The notes beneath the pieces were generated by a model. That model was not told the origin of the DNA. It ran no database searches and was given only the letters and a program-made list of their open reading frames with translations. Positions 32,701 through 42,843 of a stretch of DNA of 64,000 nucleotides are shown piece after piece. Source of the DNA: Acinetobacter sp. WCHA55 (GTDB lineage: Bacteria > Pseudomonadota > Gammaproteobacteria > Pseudomonadales > Moraxellaceae); the NCBI RefSeq assembly GCF_002165305.2, contig NZ_CP032286.1, forward strand, positions 1,302,001 to 1,366,000. The letters run 5' to 3'. Position 1 is the first letter of the stretch, and each line of letters opens with the position of its first letter. Both the position numbers and the translations under genes were made by a program.

Positions 32701-32819
32701 AATGATCCTTTTTCTATGGCAGGGCCACGTTGCATGAGAACGTGGCCACATGTTGAGTTGAGGATGAAAAAAGACTAAATAGAAAGGAAGTAAGGGTTTA
32801 GATAGCTAAAATTCAGACT

Positions 32820-34292
32820 TTAAAAAATACTTTGGTATTCGCCCAGTTCAACTTGAACCGATTTGATGCGGGTATAGTGTTCAAGTGTGGTGATGCCATT
32901 TTCTCGTCCAACGCCCGACTGTTTATAACCCCCCACAGGCATTTCAGCAGGGGATTCGCCCCAAGTATTAATCCAGCAAATACCTGCCTCAAGCTGATGA
33001 ATAATTCGATGTGCTTGGGAAATATCTTGTGTGACCACACCCGCAGCTAACCCATAACTGGTGTTGTTGGCACGTTGGATGACTTCGTCAATACTGTCAT
33101 AGCTTAAAATGCTCATGACAGGACCAAAGATTTCATCTTGTACAATGTGCATGTCGTCGTGACAGTTGGTGAAAACGGTCGGTAATACATACGCACCTTG
33201 AGCAAGGGTTGCTTCGGTGGCACGTTGTCCTCCCGTCAATAAGGTTGCACCTTGCTGTTTGCCTGACTCAATATAAGACAAGACTTTTTCCATATGGGGA
33301 AAGCTGACTAAAGGTCCAAAGTTGGTTTCAGCTTGCATAGGATCTCCCATACGGATACGTTTTACACGTGCAATAATGACTTGTTCAAATGCAGCCTTGA
33401 GGGTTTGTGGTACAAATACACGGGTGCCATTGGTACACACTTGGCCTGAACTAAAAAAGTTTGCCATCACCGCAATATCGGCTGCGCGGTCAAGGTTGGC
33501 GTCGGCACAAATAATCAGAGGTGATTTGCCGCCGAGCTCCATGGTGACTTCTTTGAGACTAGAAGCCGCAGCACTGGCCATGACCTTTTTACCTGTTGCC
33601 ACACCACCTGTGAACGAAATTTTTTGAATGTCTGGGTGTTCAGTCAACCATTGACCGACGTCAGCACCAAAACCTTGTACAACGTTGAAAACTCCAGCGG
33701 GTACGCCTGCTTCAGTATAAATCTCTGCCAGTTTTAAGGCTGTAAGCGGTGTCACTTCACTGGGTTTAAAAATCATGGCATTCCCCGCAGCGAGGGCAGG
33801 AGCTGATTTCCAGAGTGCAATTTGAATGGGATAATTCCAAGCGCCAATGCCTGCTACCACACCTAAAGGTTCACGGCGCGTGTAGAAAAAACTACTTTCT
33901 CGTAGCGGTACTTGCTCACCTTGAATGGCAGTTGCAAGTCCTGCGTAGTATTCTAAAACGTCTGCACCAGTGACAATATCGACCGTAGAGGTTTCACTGA
34001 ATGCTTTACCTGTATCGAGTGTTTCTAGTTGAGCTAACTCGTCATTACGAGCGCGTAAAATATCGACTGCACGACGTAAAATACGGGCACGTTCGACTGC
34101 AGTTTTGGCAACCCATTCACGTTGCCCTTGTACAGCACTTTGAACGGCTACATCGACATCAGCTTTGGATGCTTGTTGAATTGTTGCAATGACTTCACCT
34201 GTAGCAGGGTTGATACTGTCAAAGCTTTGACCACTGGTGGCATTGAAATATTGTCCGTGAATATAAAGCGAGTGAAGCTGTACATTACTCAT
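32820..34292 (-). CDS. betB: Betaine-aldehyde dehydrogenase
   Basis: A 490-residue NAD(P)-dependent aldehyde dehydrogenase making glycine betaine. It shows the [16 protein letters not shown] family stretch (seen as [10 protein letters not shown]), catalytic Glu in [10 protein letters not shown], and nucleophilic Cys in [15 protein letters not shown] near residue 286. The start overlaps the end of betI by 8 bp, so translation is probably coupled. Part of the betIBA osmoprotection operon. Confidence 0.96.
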   Translation of the reverse strand: MSNVQLHSLYIHGQYFNATSGQSFDSINPATGEVIATIQQASKADVDVAVQSAVQGQREWVAKTAVERARILRRAVDILRARNDELAQLETLDTGKAFSETSTVDIVTGADVLEYYAGLATAIQGEQVPLRESSFFYTRREPLGVVAGIGAWNYPIQIALWKSAPALAAGNAMIFKPSEVTPLTALKLAEIYTEAGVPAGVFNVVQGFGADVGQWLTEHPDIQKISFTGGVATGKKVMASAAASSLKEVTMELGGKSPLIICADANLDRAADIAVMANFFSSGQVCTNGTRVFVPQTLKAAFEQVIIARVKRIRMGDPMQAETNFGPLVSFPHMEKVLSYIESGKQQGATLLTGGQRATEATLAQGAYVLPTVFTNCHDDMHIVQDEIFGPVMSILSYDSIDEVIQRANNTSYGLAAGVVTQDISQAHRIIHQLEAGICWINTWGESPAEMPVGGYKQSGVGRENGITTLEHYTRIKSVQVELGEYQSIF

Positions 34293-34911
34293 TTTGTTGT
34301 TCCTGCCGTATCTGTTGAATTAAGCGAAGTTGCATATCGACATAGTCGTATGCAATAGAACGTGCCAAATCACGATCAAATGCTTTATGACCACTTAAAC
34401 TTCCACGTAACCATAATCCATCAATCAATGCTGCTAACCCTTTAGCTGCTTGGCTTGCCTGTGGTCTCGGCATGAGTTGCAAGAAATGAAACTTCAAATT
34501 TGAATAAAGACGTTGATCATTTATTCGCTGCAGGCGACCTAAGTCGGCTTGATGCATACTGGCAGACCAAAAATCGAGCCAAACCCGCATAGCAGTGTTG
34601 TTGACCTGACTGATGTCAAAGTTGGCATCAATAATGGCTTTGAGCAAATGTTCTGGATTGGGTTGCACGACCTTTGCCTTATAGCTTGCCGTGGTCTCGG
34701 CTAAGACATTGAGCATTTGGCGCATGCAGCTGTGAATAAGACCTTGTTTATCGCCAAAATAATGGCTCACAATGCCCGTAGAAAGCTGTGCTTTTTTTGC
34801 AATTTGAGCAATGGTTGTATTGGATAAGCCTACTTCGTGAATGACTGCATAGGCAGCATTGATAATTTCTTCACGACGCTCATGCTCAGGTTTTACTCTA
34901 CGTTTATTCAT
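34285..34911 (-). CDS. betI: Choline-responsive repressor BetI (TetR family)
   Basis: A 208-residue TetR-type repressor. The N-terminal helix-turn-helix region has [24 protein letters not shown], typical of BetI. The C-terminal half binds choline, which releases DNA in known systems. ATG 34911 fits the family start; an earlier in-frame ATG at 34926 is possible. It heads the betIBA operon, divergent from betT, and a 38-bp perfect palindrome 84 bp upstream is its likely operator. Confidence 0.93.
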   Translation of the reverse strand: MNKRRVKPEHERREEIINAAYAVIHEVGLSNTTIAQIAKKAQLSTGIVSHYFGDKQGLIHSCMRQMLNVLAETTASYKAKVVQPNPEHLLKAIIDANFDISQVNNTAMRVWLDFWSASMHQADLGRLQRINDQRLYSNLKFHFLQLMPRPQASQAAKGLAALIDGLWLRGSLSGHKAFDRDLARSIAYDYVDMQLRLIQQIRQEQQNE

Positions 34912-34994
34912 GACAATCCAGAACAATTTACCTTAAATTTAAAGGCGTTAGATTCAATAACTTACATGGAAAGTATCATAGCATTTTTTTATGA

Positions 34995-35032
34995 TACTTA
35001 TTATTGATTGAACGTTCAATCAATAATAAGTA
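34995..35032. promoter_or_regulatory. 38-bp perfect palindrome, likely BetI operator
   Basis: Arms TACTTATTATTGATTGAAC and GTTCAATCAATAATAAGTA meet exactly at centre 35013/35014. The core TTGATTGAACGTTCAATCAA has the form of a TetR-family operator. It lies in the betI-betT divergent region. A second inverted repeat, AAGTATCAT (34971-34979) with ATGATACTT (34991-34999), overlaps its left end. Confidence 0.8.
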
Positions 35033-35449
35033 CACTGGTGCTTAAATTCACAGAAAGTGTCAGCAATTTGGCGGTTTGGTTTTTGGCTAAATTTATATTT
35101 ATCAGGTAGATAAATGGTATGAATAGTTGTAGTTTTATTTTGTGTAAATTTTAAGCAAATTATGGTTTTATACTTTTTAAGGATGGCAAAAGCTCATATA
35201 GTCATTTTGTGGGGAGAAAGATACAAGTTTCCTGTTGGGATATAGATGGAAAGGGAACGGGTTTACATATTTCAATATGTACCAATAAACCGACCCAATA
35301 AATGATTTAGACCTGTGGGTTTAAAAGAGATAGCATTTTTATTGCATATAAAAATACTGTCGTTTTCGTTAGTCGATTTTTAAGCTCTCGACCACGAGAA
35401 GTTTAAAAATTGGTTTTAGTCTTTTTTTATTTACTTTCTTGAGGATTGT
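35033..35449. other. Long leader region of betT
   Basis: About 415 bp between the palindrome and betT with no ORF of note. A small TCTCG-ACCA-CGAGA hairpin lies near 35386-35400. I see no clear promoter or riboswitch fold. Confidence 0.4.
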
Positions 35450-37510
35450 ATGGCAACAGATAATCCAAGAGCAGTTGATGATCAAACATTAGCGCCTAAA
35501 GACCGTTTAAATGGTGTGGTCTTTTATATTTCAGCTCTCATTATTTTAATTTTTTCTCTTACCACCATTTTGTTTAATGATTTTGCCAATCGAACCTTAA
35601 ATACGGTCTTGGCTTGGGTGAGTTCTACCTTTAGTTGGTACTACTTACTCGCAGCCACCCTATACATGGTGTTTGTGATTTTTATTGCCTGTTCACGCTA
35701 TGGCGACATCAAATTAGGCCCCAAACATTCTAAACCCGAGTTTAGCCTTTTAAGTTGGTCTGCCATGTTGTTCTCAGCTGGGATCGGTATCGATTTGATG
35801 TTCTTCTCGGTGGCGGAACCTTTATCCCACTATATGCATCCACCTGTGGGTGAGGGGCAGACCCTAGAAGCGGCACGTCAAGGTATGGTGTGGACGCTAT
35901 TTCACTATGGCCTGACTGGATGGTGTATGTATGCTTTGATTGGCATGGCATTAGGGTATTTTAGTTATCGTTATAATTTACCCCTGACCATTCGCTCAGC
36001 ACTCTATCCAATTTTTGGAAAAAAGATTCATGGCCCAATTGGTCATAGTGTCGATACCGCTGCGGTGATCGGGACTATTTTTGGTATTGCAACCACCTGC
36101 GGGATTGGGGTGGTACAGTTGAACTATGGTTTACATGTGCTGTTTGACTTACCTGAAAACCTCTGGATGCAAGCGGCCTTAATTGCTGTAGCGGTTGCAA
36201 TGACGATTATTTCAGTGACTTCAGGGGTTAATAAGGGGCTGCGTGTTCTCTCCGAGATCAATATTTATGTCTCTGTCGGCTTAATGCTGTTTATTTTGTT
36301 TTTAGGCAATACTGAATTTCTACTAAATGCTTTTGTGCAAAATATAGGGGATTACATTAACCGTTTTCCAAGTATGACATTGGAAAGTTTTGCTTTTCAA
36401 CAGCCAAAAGAATGGATGAACAGTTGGACATTATTCTTTTGGGCATGGTGGGTGGCTTGGTCACCATTTGTAGGTTTGTTTTTAGCACGTATCTCGCGTG
36501 GAAGAACTATTCGTGAGTTTGTTAGTGGAACTCTCATTATTCCTTTATTTTTCACACTCACGTGGTTATCAATATTTGGAAATAGTGCACTACATAGTGT
36601 GATTTTTGATGGCAATTTAGCTCTCGCACAGAGTGTGATTGCAAACCCTGCACATGGTTTTTATGACTTGCTGGCACAGTATCCGTGGTTTCCGTTTATT
36701 GCAGGGGTAGCCACAATTACAGGCTTACTGTTTTACGTGACCTCAGCGGACTCTGGTGCGCTGGTATTGGGTAATTTCACCACTCAATTTACCAATGTTG
36801 ACCATGATGCCCCGCGATGGTTGAGCGTGTTTTGGGCTATAGCCATTGGTTTATTGACCCTTGCAATGTTGATGGCTAACGGAGTAACGGCACTACAAAA
36901 TGCCACCATCATCATGGGGTTGCCATTCAGTTTTGTAATGTTCTTAGTAATGGCAGGTTTGTATAAATCACTGAGACTAGAAGATTATCGTCAAGCCAGT
37001 AGCAGTTTAAATGCCGCACCCGTGGTGGGCAATGTAGATATCCTTAACTGGAAAAAACGCTTGTCCCGAGTCATGCACCATCCAGGAACAACCGATACTC
37101 GGCGTATGCTTGATGACATCTGCCGACCGGCCGTGATGGCGGTTGCAGAGGAAATGCAAAAACGAGGTATCGACATCAGTGTTCAAGAGAGTGTGCTAGA
37201 AGAAGACTCAAATCTGTATCATCTGGATTTGATGATTCACTTGGAAGAAGAACAAAACTTTGTCTATCAAATTTGGCCTGTGCGTTATATTGCGCCGACC
37301 TTTAGTGAACGCGGAAAACTGGGTAAACGTTTCTACTACCGTCTTGAAACCTATTTGTATGAAGGTTCTCAAGGCAATGACCTTGTAGGTTATACCAAAG
37401 AGCAAGTGATTAATGATGTGCTGGATCGTTATGAACGCCACATGACCTTCTTGCATATCAATCGAATCAGTCCGGGGAATCGTCCCTTATTTCCAGATCC
37501 TCAAGGATAA
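35450..37510 (+). CDS. betT: BCCT choline transporter BetT
   Basis: A 686-residue betaine/choline/carnitine transporter with 12 predicted membrane helices (about 25-510) and a long cytoplasmic C-terminal domain (about 515-686) of the type that senses osmotic stress. The WTLFFWAWWVAWSPFVGLFLARISRGR segment contains the conserved BCCT tryptophan motif; GIGIDLMFFSVAEPL and GLTGWCMYALIGMALGYFSY are also typical. It takes up choline for BetA and BetB, and is divergent from betIBA, so BetI should control it. Confidence 0.92.
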   Translation: MATDNPRAVDDQTLAPKDRLNGVVFYISALIILIFSLTTILFNDFANRTLNTVLAWVSSTFSWYYLLAATLYMVFVIFIACSRYGDIKLGPKHSKPEFSLLSWSAMLFSAGIGIDLMFFSVAEPLSHYMHPPVGEGQTLEAARQGMVWTLFHYGLTGWCMYALIGMALGYFSYRYNLPLTIRSALYPIFGKKIHGPIGHSVDTAAVIGTIFGIATTCGIGVVQLNYGLHVLFDLPENLWMQAALIAVAVAMTIISVTSGVNKGLRVLSEINIYVSVGLMLFILFLGNTEFLLNAFVQNIGDYINRFPSMTLESFAFQQPKEWMNSWTLFFWAWWVAWSPFVGLFLARISRGRTIREFVSGTLIIPLFFTLTWLSIFGNSALHSVIFDGNLALAQSVIANPAHGFYDLLAQYPWFPFIAGVATITGLLFYVTSADSGALVLGNFTTQFTNVDHDAPRWLSVFWAIAIGLLTLAMLMANGVTALQNATIIMGLPFSFVMFLVMAGLYKSLRLEDYRQASSSLNAAPVVGNVDILNWKKRLSRVMHHPGTTDTRRMLDDICRPAVMAVAEEMQKRGIDISVQESVLEEDSNLYHLDLMIHLEEEQNFVYQIWPVRYIAPTFSERGKLGKRFYYRLETYLYEGSQGNDLVGYTKEQVINDVLDRYERHMTFLHINRISPGNRPLFPDPQG

Positions 37511-37522
37511 CTAGGAGGAACC

Positions 37523-38137
37523 ATGTTGACCTCATATTTACATGCTTTTGCTTTGTTTTTCTCATTGCTGAATCCGTTTTTAATGAGTATTTACATGATT
37601 GGCATGATTCGGAACTCCGAAGCTAAAGTGTTTAATAAAGCCTTGATTCAGGGTTGTCTGATTGCATTTGTGGTATTTATGCTGTTTGCATGGGGTGGAG
37701 AAGCGATTTTTAGTAAATATTTAAATGTACGCTTTGAAGCCTTTCAAATATTTGGTGGTCTGATCTTCTTGGTGATTGGTTATCGCTATGTGTTTCAGGG
37801 GGCAGATACTATTGGTGAAATGCGTGGTGCGCCTGAGCATTTGGCAGGAACCATTGCGATGCCTTTTATGATTGGTCCAGGAACCATCAGTGCTGCTGTG
37901 GTGACAGGTATGGCGTTACCCATCAGTGGCGCAGCCATGATTATTTTCATGACTTTGGCATTGACTTGTGGCTTGATGATCTTAATGAAATTTGCACATG
38001 ATCATTTACGCTATAAGCATGCTAAATATATTGACCGTTATGTTGATATTGTCGGGCGACTGTCGGCTTTGCTGATTGGAACCATTGCTATAGATATGAT
38101 TATTAATGGCATTATTGGCGTCATGGCTGAAATGTAG
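37523..38137 (+). CDS. MarC-family integral membrane protein
   Basis: A 204-residue protein with six predicted membrane helices, matching the MarC/UPF0056 family (ALFFSLLNPF, EAFQIFGGLIFLVIGYR, MPFMIGPGTISAAV segments). The family's function is unsettled, despite its name. A strong AGGAGG lies 6 bp before the ATG; it starts 12 bp after betT, so it probably shares that transcript. Linking it to betaine transport is inference. Confidence 0.85.
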   Translation: MLTSYLHAFALFFSLLNPFLMSIYMIGMIRNSEAKVFNKALIQGCLIAFVVFMLFAWGGEAIFSKYLNVRFEAFQIFGGLIFLVIGYRYVFQGADTIGEMRGAPEHLAGTIAMPFMIGPGTISAAVVTGMALPISGAAMIIFMTLALTCGLMILMKFAHDHLRYKHAKYIDRYVDIVGRLSALLIGTIAIDMIINGIIGVMAEM

Positions 38138-38164
38138 AATCCACGAATAGCGGACTATAAAAAA

Positions 38165-38189
38165 GCCCTCAGTCAATGAGGGCTTTTTT
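38165..38189 (+). terminator. Terminator between marC and ybgE
   Basis: GCCCTCA (38165-38171) pairs with TGAGGGC (38177-38183), T run after and A run before, so it can serve both convergent units. Confidence 0.85.
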
Positions 38190-38191
38190 AT

Positions 38192-38494
38192 TTAACTGAA
38201 GAACCAAGTGTAATAACCCCAGATCATCAGTGGCCACGAGAGAAACGGGCTAAATAGCCATTTCCAAATCCAGTGGCGTGGTACAAAGCCTACGCCGTGG
38301 ATAAAGCCACCTGAGATACCAATCATGATATACATCAGTGCACTATGGCTATAGTGACCATTGTCATCCAACATAGCAGCAGGATGCACTAACAACACCG
38401 CTGCAAGTGGAAAGGCCAATAGGCAGGAAATTAGCATCGCAAATTTGTTCGGCTTTTTATCTACAGTTTGGTTTTCCATAGCAACGTCTGTCAT
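38192..38494 (-). CDS. ybgE: Cyd operon membrane protein YbgE
   Basis: A 100-residue protein with about three membrane helices and a conserved GGFIHGVGFVPRHWIWKWLFSP segment typical of YbgE, which follows cydABX in many proteobacteria. Starts 3 bp after the cydX stop. Its exact role with cytochrome bd is not settled in the literature. Last gene before a shared terminator. Confidence 0.85.
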   Translation of the reverse strand: MTDVAMENQTVDKKPNKFAMLISCLLAFPLAAVLLVHPAAMLDDNGHYSHSALMYIMIGISGGFIHGVGFVPRHWIWKWLFSPFLSWPLMIWGYYTWFFS

Positions 38495-38497
38495 GGT

Positions 38498-38599
38498 TTA
38501 TTCCTCATCAAGGTCTTGATGATGTTCGATATACAAAGCACTGAGTACACCTGCAAAGCAAGCCATCAAAATGCCGAGAATCCATGCAAAATACCACAT
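38498..38599 (-). CDS. cydX: Cytochrome bd small subunit CydX
   Basis: A 33-residue protein, MWYFAWILGILMACFAGVLS then ALYIEHHQDLDEE, with a single membrane helix (about 4-23) and an acidic tail. It matches CydX (MWYFAWILG start is the family signature). It lies between cydB and ybgE and has AGGAG 8 bases upstream of the ATG. CydX stabilises the CydAB quinol oxidase and is needed for activity in other species. It is easily missed by gene callers because of its length. Confidence 0.93.
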   Translation of the reverse strand: MWYFAWILGILMACFAGVLSALYIEHHQDLDEE

Positions 38600-38623
38600 A
38601 ATTTGATCTCCTTAGACACAGCC

Positions 38624-39769
38624 TTAGTAAAGGCTGTGTGAATTCTCTTTAATGTGTGTGTTGGTAATAACACCCCACATTTTGTAGTAACACCAAGTGG
38701 TATAGCACAAAATAAGTGGGACAAAGATACATGCTGCAACTGTCATTACAGTTAATGTTGTTTTACTTGAAACTGCATCCCACATGGTCAAGCTGGCAAC
38801 AGGTTGAATGCTTGATGGCATTAAGAATGGGAACAGCGCAAAACCAGCAGTTAAAATTGCACCCACGACTGCTAAACTTGAACCTAAGAAGCTAAAGCCC
38901 GCTTTGTTTTTACCTGCTGCAACAACCACAATCAAGCCACCCAAGATACCTGCGATAGGCGCAATCATGGTAATTGGGTAAGTAGAGTAGTTGTTCATCC
39001 AGCCATGGTTGGCATTGGTCAAGACTTCTTTTGCCAATGGGTTAGCAACACCGTTGGTATCAAATGGAGTCACTAAGGTATAGCCTTCGATTCCACCAAA
39101 GTACAGCCAAGCACCAGCACCTAAGAAACAGATGAGGTAAACAATGCCCATGAGTTTCGTTGCTTGTGCTGAGCGTCTGCGTAAGTCACCATCGGTACGA
39201 AGCATGAGCCATGCACCGCCATGTGCACAAAGCATTGATAAGCTCACTAAACCGCAGACTAAAGCAAATGGGTTAAGCAGGGCAAAGAAGCTCCCTGTAT
39301 AGGTTGAACGGACAGTGTCATCTAAACTAAATGGCACGCCTAAGAACATGTTCCCAAACGCCACACCGAAAACCAGTGCAGGCACAGCACCACCCACGGC
39401 TAAACCCCAGTCCCATGACGTACGCCATTTGGTATTTTGTAGTTTAGAGCGGTAGTCAAAACCTACAGGTCGTAAGAATAGGGCAAACAGTACCAAAAGT
39501 AGCGCCCAATACATGCCTGAGAATGCAGTTGCATAAACCATTGGCCATGCGGCAAACAATGCACCGCCAGCAGTAATGAACCAGACTTGGTTACCGTCCC
39601 AGTGCGGAGCAATGGTGTTAATGGCTGCACGGCGTTCTTCATCTGTTTTACCTACAAATGGCATGATCGCCATAGAGCCCATATCGAAGCCATCGGTGAG
39701 GGCAAAGCCAATCAACAGGACGCCGACTAAAACCCACCAGATAATTTTGAGTAATTCATATTCGATCAT
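38624..39769 (-). CDS. cydB: Cytochrome bd ubiquinol oxidase subunit II
   Basis: A 381-residue protein with eight to nine predicted membrane helices. The N-terminal [20 protein letters not shown] and [15 protein letters not shown] stretches are classical CydB signatures. Pairs with CydA, and its start overlaps the cydA stop by 4 bp (ATGA), so translation is coupled. Subunit II helps hold the haem d/b595 site and structure of the oxidase. Confidence 0.96.
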   Translation of the reverse strand: MIEYELLKIIWWVLVGVLLIGFALTDGFDMGSMAIMPFVGKTDEERRAAINTIAPHWDGNQVWFITAGGALFAAWPMVYATAFSGMYWALLLVLFALFLRPVGFDYRSKLQNTKWRTSWDWGLAVGGAVPALVFGVAFGNMFLGVPFSLDDTVRSTYTGSFFALLNPFALVCGLVSLSMLCAHGGAWLMLRTDGDLRRRSAQATKLMGIVYLICFLGAGAWLYFGGIEGYTLVTPFDTNGVANPLAKEVLTNANHGWMNNYSTYPITMIAPIAGILGGLIVVVAAGKNKAGFSFLGSSLAVVGAILTAGFALFPFLMPSSIQPVASLTMWDAVSSKTTLTVMTVAACIFVPLILCYTTWCYYKMWGVITNTHIKENSHSLY

Positions 39770-41349
39770 GCTTGAGTCTCCTCATTGCGAGCTGCTTCAA
39801 GTTTTTCAAAATGGTATTTACCTGTGTGAAGCGAACTTGGACCAAGACGTGAGAATTTGATCATTAAATACATTTCAATAATCAAAAGTACGGTATAGAA
39901 CGCAGCCAAGGCAGCGATAGAACCCCATACATCACCTGTGCTTAAGCTTGATGCTGACAAGTGTGTAGGTAAAACCTCACCAATCGTCCAAGGCTGACGA
40001 CCTACTTCAGCAACGTACCAACCTGTTTGCGCAGCAACCCATGGTAGAGGCAGCGCGAAAAGTGCAAATTTTAGTAGCCATGGTTTGTTCTCTGCATTGC
40101 GTTTTGCAACAGCAAAAGTAGCTAAAATAAACAGTAATAACATCAGGAAACCAGATGCCACCATTGCACGGAATGCCCAAAACAGACTTGGTACATGTGG
40201 AATTGTATCTAATGCAGCAGATTTAATTTGTTCTTCAGAGGCATCTACAACATTTGGTGTATATTTTTTCAGAAGTAGACCATAGCCTAAATCTTTTTGA
40301 GATTGTTCAAATGCTGCTTTAAGTTCAGGAGATGTATTGCCTGAACGGAGTTGCTCGAGTTGTGAATAAGCAATCATACCGTTACGAATACGTGCTTCAT
40401 GTTGTACGATTAAATCTTTAATACCAATCACTTCTTTGTCTAAAGAACGTGTAGCAATAATCCCCATGACGTAAGGAATTTTTACAGCATAATCAGTAGT
40501 CATGGTTTCTTTATTTGGAATACCAAATAATGTAATAGCAGCTGGTGCTGGGTGAGTATCCCATTCTGCTTCAATGGCAGCGAGTTTAGTTTTCTGTACA
40601 TCACCAATTTCATAGCCAGATTCATCACCCAATAAAATCACTGAAAGTGTTGAAGCCAAACCAAAAATTGCGGCAATAGCAAATGAGCGGCGCGCAAACG
40701 GAATATCTCGTTTTTTCAGTAAGTAGTAGCTTGAAATAGCCAGAACGAAAATAGCACCTGTTACATAACCCGCAGACACGGTATGTACAAATTTTACCTG
40801 TGCAACTGGGTTAAAAATGAGAGCACCAAAATCTACCAGCTCCATGCGCATGGTTTCATAGTTAAATACAGAACCGACTGGGTTTTGCATCCAACCATTT
40901 GCAACCAAAATCCATAAGGCCGACATATTAGAACCGAGTGCAACCAGCCATGTCACACACAAGTGCTGCACTTTGGATAAGCGATCCCATCCAAAGAAGA
41001 ACAGACCGATGAATGTTGATTCTAAGAAGAATGCCATTAATCCTTCAATGGCTAATGGTGCACCGAAAATATCCCCCACATAGTGTGAGTAATATGCCCA
41101 GTTAGTCCCGAACTGGAACTCCATGGTTAAGCCAGTAGTGACCCCTAAAGCGAAGTTAATACCGAAGAGTTTTCCCCAAAACTTGGTCATGTCTTTATAA
41201 ATTTCTTTACCTGAAATCACATAGGTGGTTTCCATAATGGCAAGAATAAAGGCAAGCCCCAGTGTAAGTGGAACAAAAATAAAGTGATACATCGCGGTCA
41301 TAGCGAACTGGAACCGCGAAAGATCGACCACGCTTTCAGATATCATCAA
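39766..41349 (-). CDS. cydA: Cytochrome bd ubiquinol oxidase subunit I
   Basis: A 527-residue haem-binding subunit that oxidises ubiquinol and reduces oxygen to water with high affinity. It begins with [20 protein letters not shown] containing the haem b595 His, and has the [14 protein letters not shown] motif near residue 440 typical of the quinol site. Length and the long hydrophilic Q-loop resemble the E. coli enzyme. Its start overlaps the cydP stop by 4 bp. Oxygen or redox control is likely; see the direct repeats upstream. Confidence 0.96.
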   Translation of the reverse strand: MMISESVVDLSRFQFAMTAMYHFIFVPLTLGLAFILAIMETTYVISGKEIYKDMTKFWGKLFGINFALGVTTGLTMEFQFGTNWAYYSHYVGDIFGAPLAIEGLMAFFLESTFIGLFFFGWDRLSKVQHLCVTWLVALGSNMSALWILVANGWMQNPVGSVFNYETMRMELVDFGALIFNPVAQVKFVHTVSAGYVTGAIFVLAISSYYLLKKRDIPFARRSFAIAAIFGLASTLSVILLGDESGYEIGDVQKTKLAAIEAEWDTHPAPAAITLFGIPNKETMTTDYAVKIPYVMGIIATRSLDKEVIGIKDLIVQHEARIRNGMIAYSQLEQLRSGNTSPELKAAFEQSQKDLGYGLLLKKYTPNVVDASEEQIKSAALDTIPHVPSLFWAFRAMVASGFLMLLLFILATFAVAKRNAENKPWLLKFALFALPLPWVAAQTGWYVAEVGRQPWTIGEVLPTHLSASSLSTGDVWGSIAALAAFYTVLLIIEMYLMIKFSRLGPSSLHTGKYHFEKLEAARNEETQA

Positions 41350-41537
41350 CGTGTCTCCTTGATTGGGGATGGATTGCCTGCAATACGCTCAGCAACTTGA
41401 TTGTCAAAATTTTTAGGAATAGTCGGGGCGTCAAACCAGATGTTCTTAATGACCATTAAAATAATCACCTTAATGATTAAAATGGCCACAATCTCTCTGG
41501 TGACTTTTTGATTGAGATTTTTGGGGACTAAGCTCAT
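41346..41537 (-). CDS. cydP: CydP-like small membrane subunit before cydA
   Basis: A 63-residue protein with one strongly hydrophobic helix ([21 protein letters not shown], about residues 18-34) flanked by a lysine-rich N-terminus and a polar tail. Position directly upstream of cydA with a 4-bp ATGA overlap, and the ending IKxIWFDAP, match the small subunit called CydP in annotation of bd oxidase operons. It presumably assists assembly or stability of CydAB. Its role is not well characterised experimentally as far as I know. Confidence 0.75.
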   Translation of the reverse strand: MSLVPKNLNQKVTREIVAILIIKVIILMVIKNIWFDAPTIPKNFDNQVAERIAGNPSPIKETR

Positions 41538-42213
41538 TTCACAAAGCCTATTTTTTTAACTTGCTTTATATTATTAAACAAAAACATACAAAAGATAAAT
41601 AGTCTTTAAACTTAAATAAAAAATATATTATTAAGTACTTATAATACAAACACTTAAAATAATATCATGACGAAAAATAAACTAATATTTTTGTATTTTA
41701 AAGTTGACTAAATTACTTATGTTTATATTTATATACCTGACTAATATGCTTGTATATATTTATTTTAAATCCGACTAAAACACTTATATTTAACATTCAT
41801 CGGTATTTTATTGATAATTCGTCTTAAAATTATAAAAGTGATAGGGCTTTTAAATGGTGGATGATTTGATTTATTGCATGCATCACAAGGAAATTAGGCG
41901 TTGGAAATTAAACTAGTATTAAAAGATTTTTCTATGGTGTTTTATCGGGTTGAGGGGAGAAGCGGGTCGTAGAATTCCCATTCTGAGCCTATTTTTCGCT
42001 TTTTTAAACGTAGAGAGCTGGATTGTGGATGAAAGATTGCTTTTGAAAAGATTGAGCAACAAGATGATGCAAGAGTCCGATTTAAACAGAGCATTGTAAG
42101 GCGTTTGTTGGAGGCTGACGCTGTATCAAGATCTTGGTAGGGTTAGCATGGAAAAAGATAAACGTGCTCATAAAGACGTACAGCGTTGAAATGGGATTGG
42201 ATTGAGTGCTTGT
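41538..42213. other. AT-rich region upstream of cydP
   Basis: About 675 bp. The cyd-proximal third is extremely AT-rich and carries the direct repeats at 41704-41792. The rest has no start-bearing ORF of useful length; a stretch around 41940-42100 is stop-free in one plus frame for about 55 codons but lacks a credible start and ribosome binding site, possibly a decayed gene. Confidence 0.45.
41704..41792. repeat. Three direct repeats upstream of the cyd operon
   Basis: Blocks beginning GACTAA at 41706, 41739 and 41773, 33 and 34 bp apart, each continuing to a CTTATGTTTA/CTTATATTTA-like end. Copies 1 and 3 agree at 17 of 20 positions; copy 2 is more diverged (about 14 of 20). The spacing is close to three helical turns. 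They lie 170-255 bp upstream of cydP and could be regulator sites. Confidence 0.55.
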
Positions 42214-42825
42214 TTAGCGTTCGCCGCTAAAAAGTTGATTGGATTTTGAAATTTTCTTTGCTATGTAATGCGACTTTTTTAGACGAATGAGAATAATTTG
42301 TGACTGAAACTCAAGCTCACCAAACTCAGGCTCAACTTGCACATAGTGTAGCTGACCATATTCATCGCGAACGCGAGCTTGAGCCGAAAAACCAGGACGT
42401 GCGTTCCCACTGGAGATGGTCGCCAGACGACCCAGTAAGTTGGTTTGTTTTTTATCAGGTCTGGGTTTAATGACTTGATCCAGACAGTGGATCATAAAAA
42501 CGGTAAAGAAAATTGCAATAATCAGTGCGGGCAAGATCAGATAGTAAGCCGAAGTAAACGCTTGTTCTTTGGCATAAATGCAGAACTGAAGGAAATAACC
42601 TGCAACACTAAAATTAAGTAAGAGAAAAACCACAATGAGCACTTTAGAAAACTTAACGTCTAGCAGCGGAGATTCGGTCAGTTTTTGTGGTGATAGCCTT
42701 TTGAGAAAATGACTTGGGCGTGATTTAAAAAAGTAGCCTAAGGTTTCCACCATGCTGAGTATGACTAAAGTCAATAAGCTGAAATGAAAGAGCATCAAGT
42801 CAGGGTGATGTAGCAACTCATACAT
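42214..42825 (-). CDS. YqiJ-like inner-membrane protein with OB-fold-like C-terminus
   Basis: A 203-residue protein with about four membrane helices (roughly 12-32, 60-78, 84-106) and a soluble C-terminal domain with YGQLHYVQVEPEFGELEF, which parallels the GQIHYLLLEPEEG stretch of E. coli YqiJ. YqiJ usually pairs with the flotillin YqiK; none is here. Starts 18 bp after the Rieske gene and is probably in the same transcript as the kinase. Family assignment is by resemblance. Confidence 0.65.
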   Translation of the reverse strand: MYELLHHPDLMLFHFSLLTLVILSMVETLGYFFKSRPSHFLKRLSPQKLTESPLLDVKFSKVLIVVFLLLNFSVAGYFLQFCIYAKEQAFTSAYYLILPALIIAIFFTVFMIHCLDQVIKPRPDKKQTNLLGRLATISSGNARPGFSAQARVRDEYGQLHYVQVEPEFGELEFQSQIILIRLKKSHYIAKKISKSNQLFSGER

Positions 42826-42843
42826 GGTGAACGTCCAATTTCA

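Noticed and set aside
41940..42100. Stop-free plus frame upstream of cydP
   Set aside because: No credible start or ribosome binding site, and no recognised motif; probably chance or a decayed gene.
42213..42231. Hairpin TTTAGCG/CGCTAAA at the end of the YqiJ-like gene
   Set aside because: It overlaps the stop codon and lacks a T run in the direction of transcription, so a terminator call is not supported.
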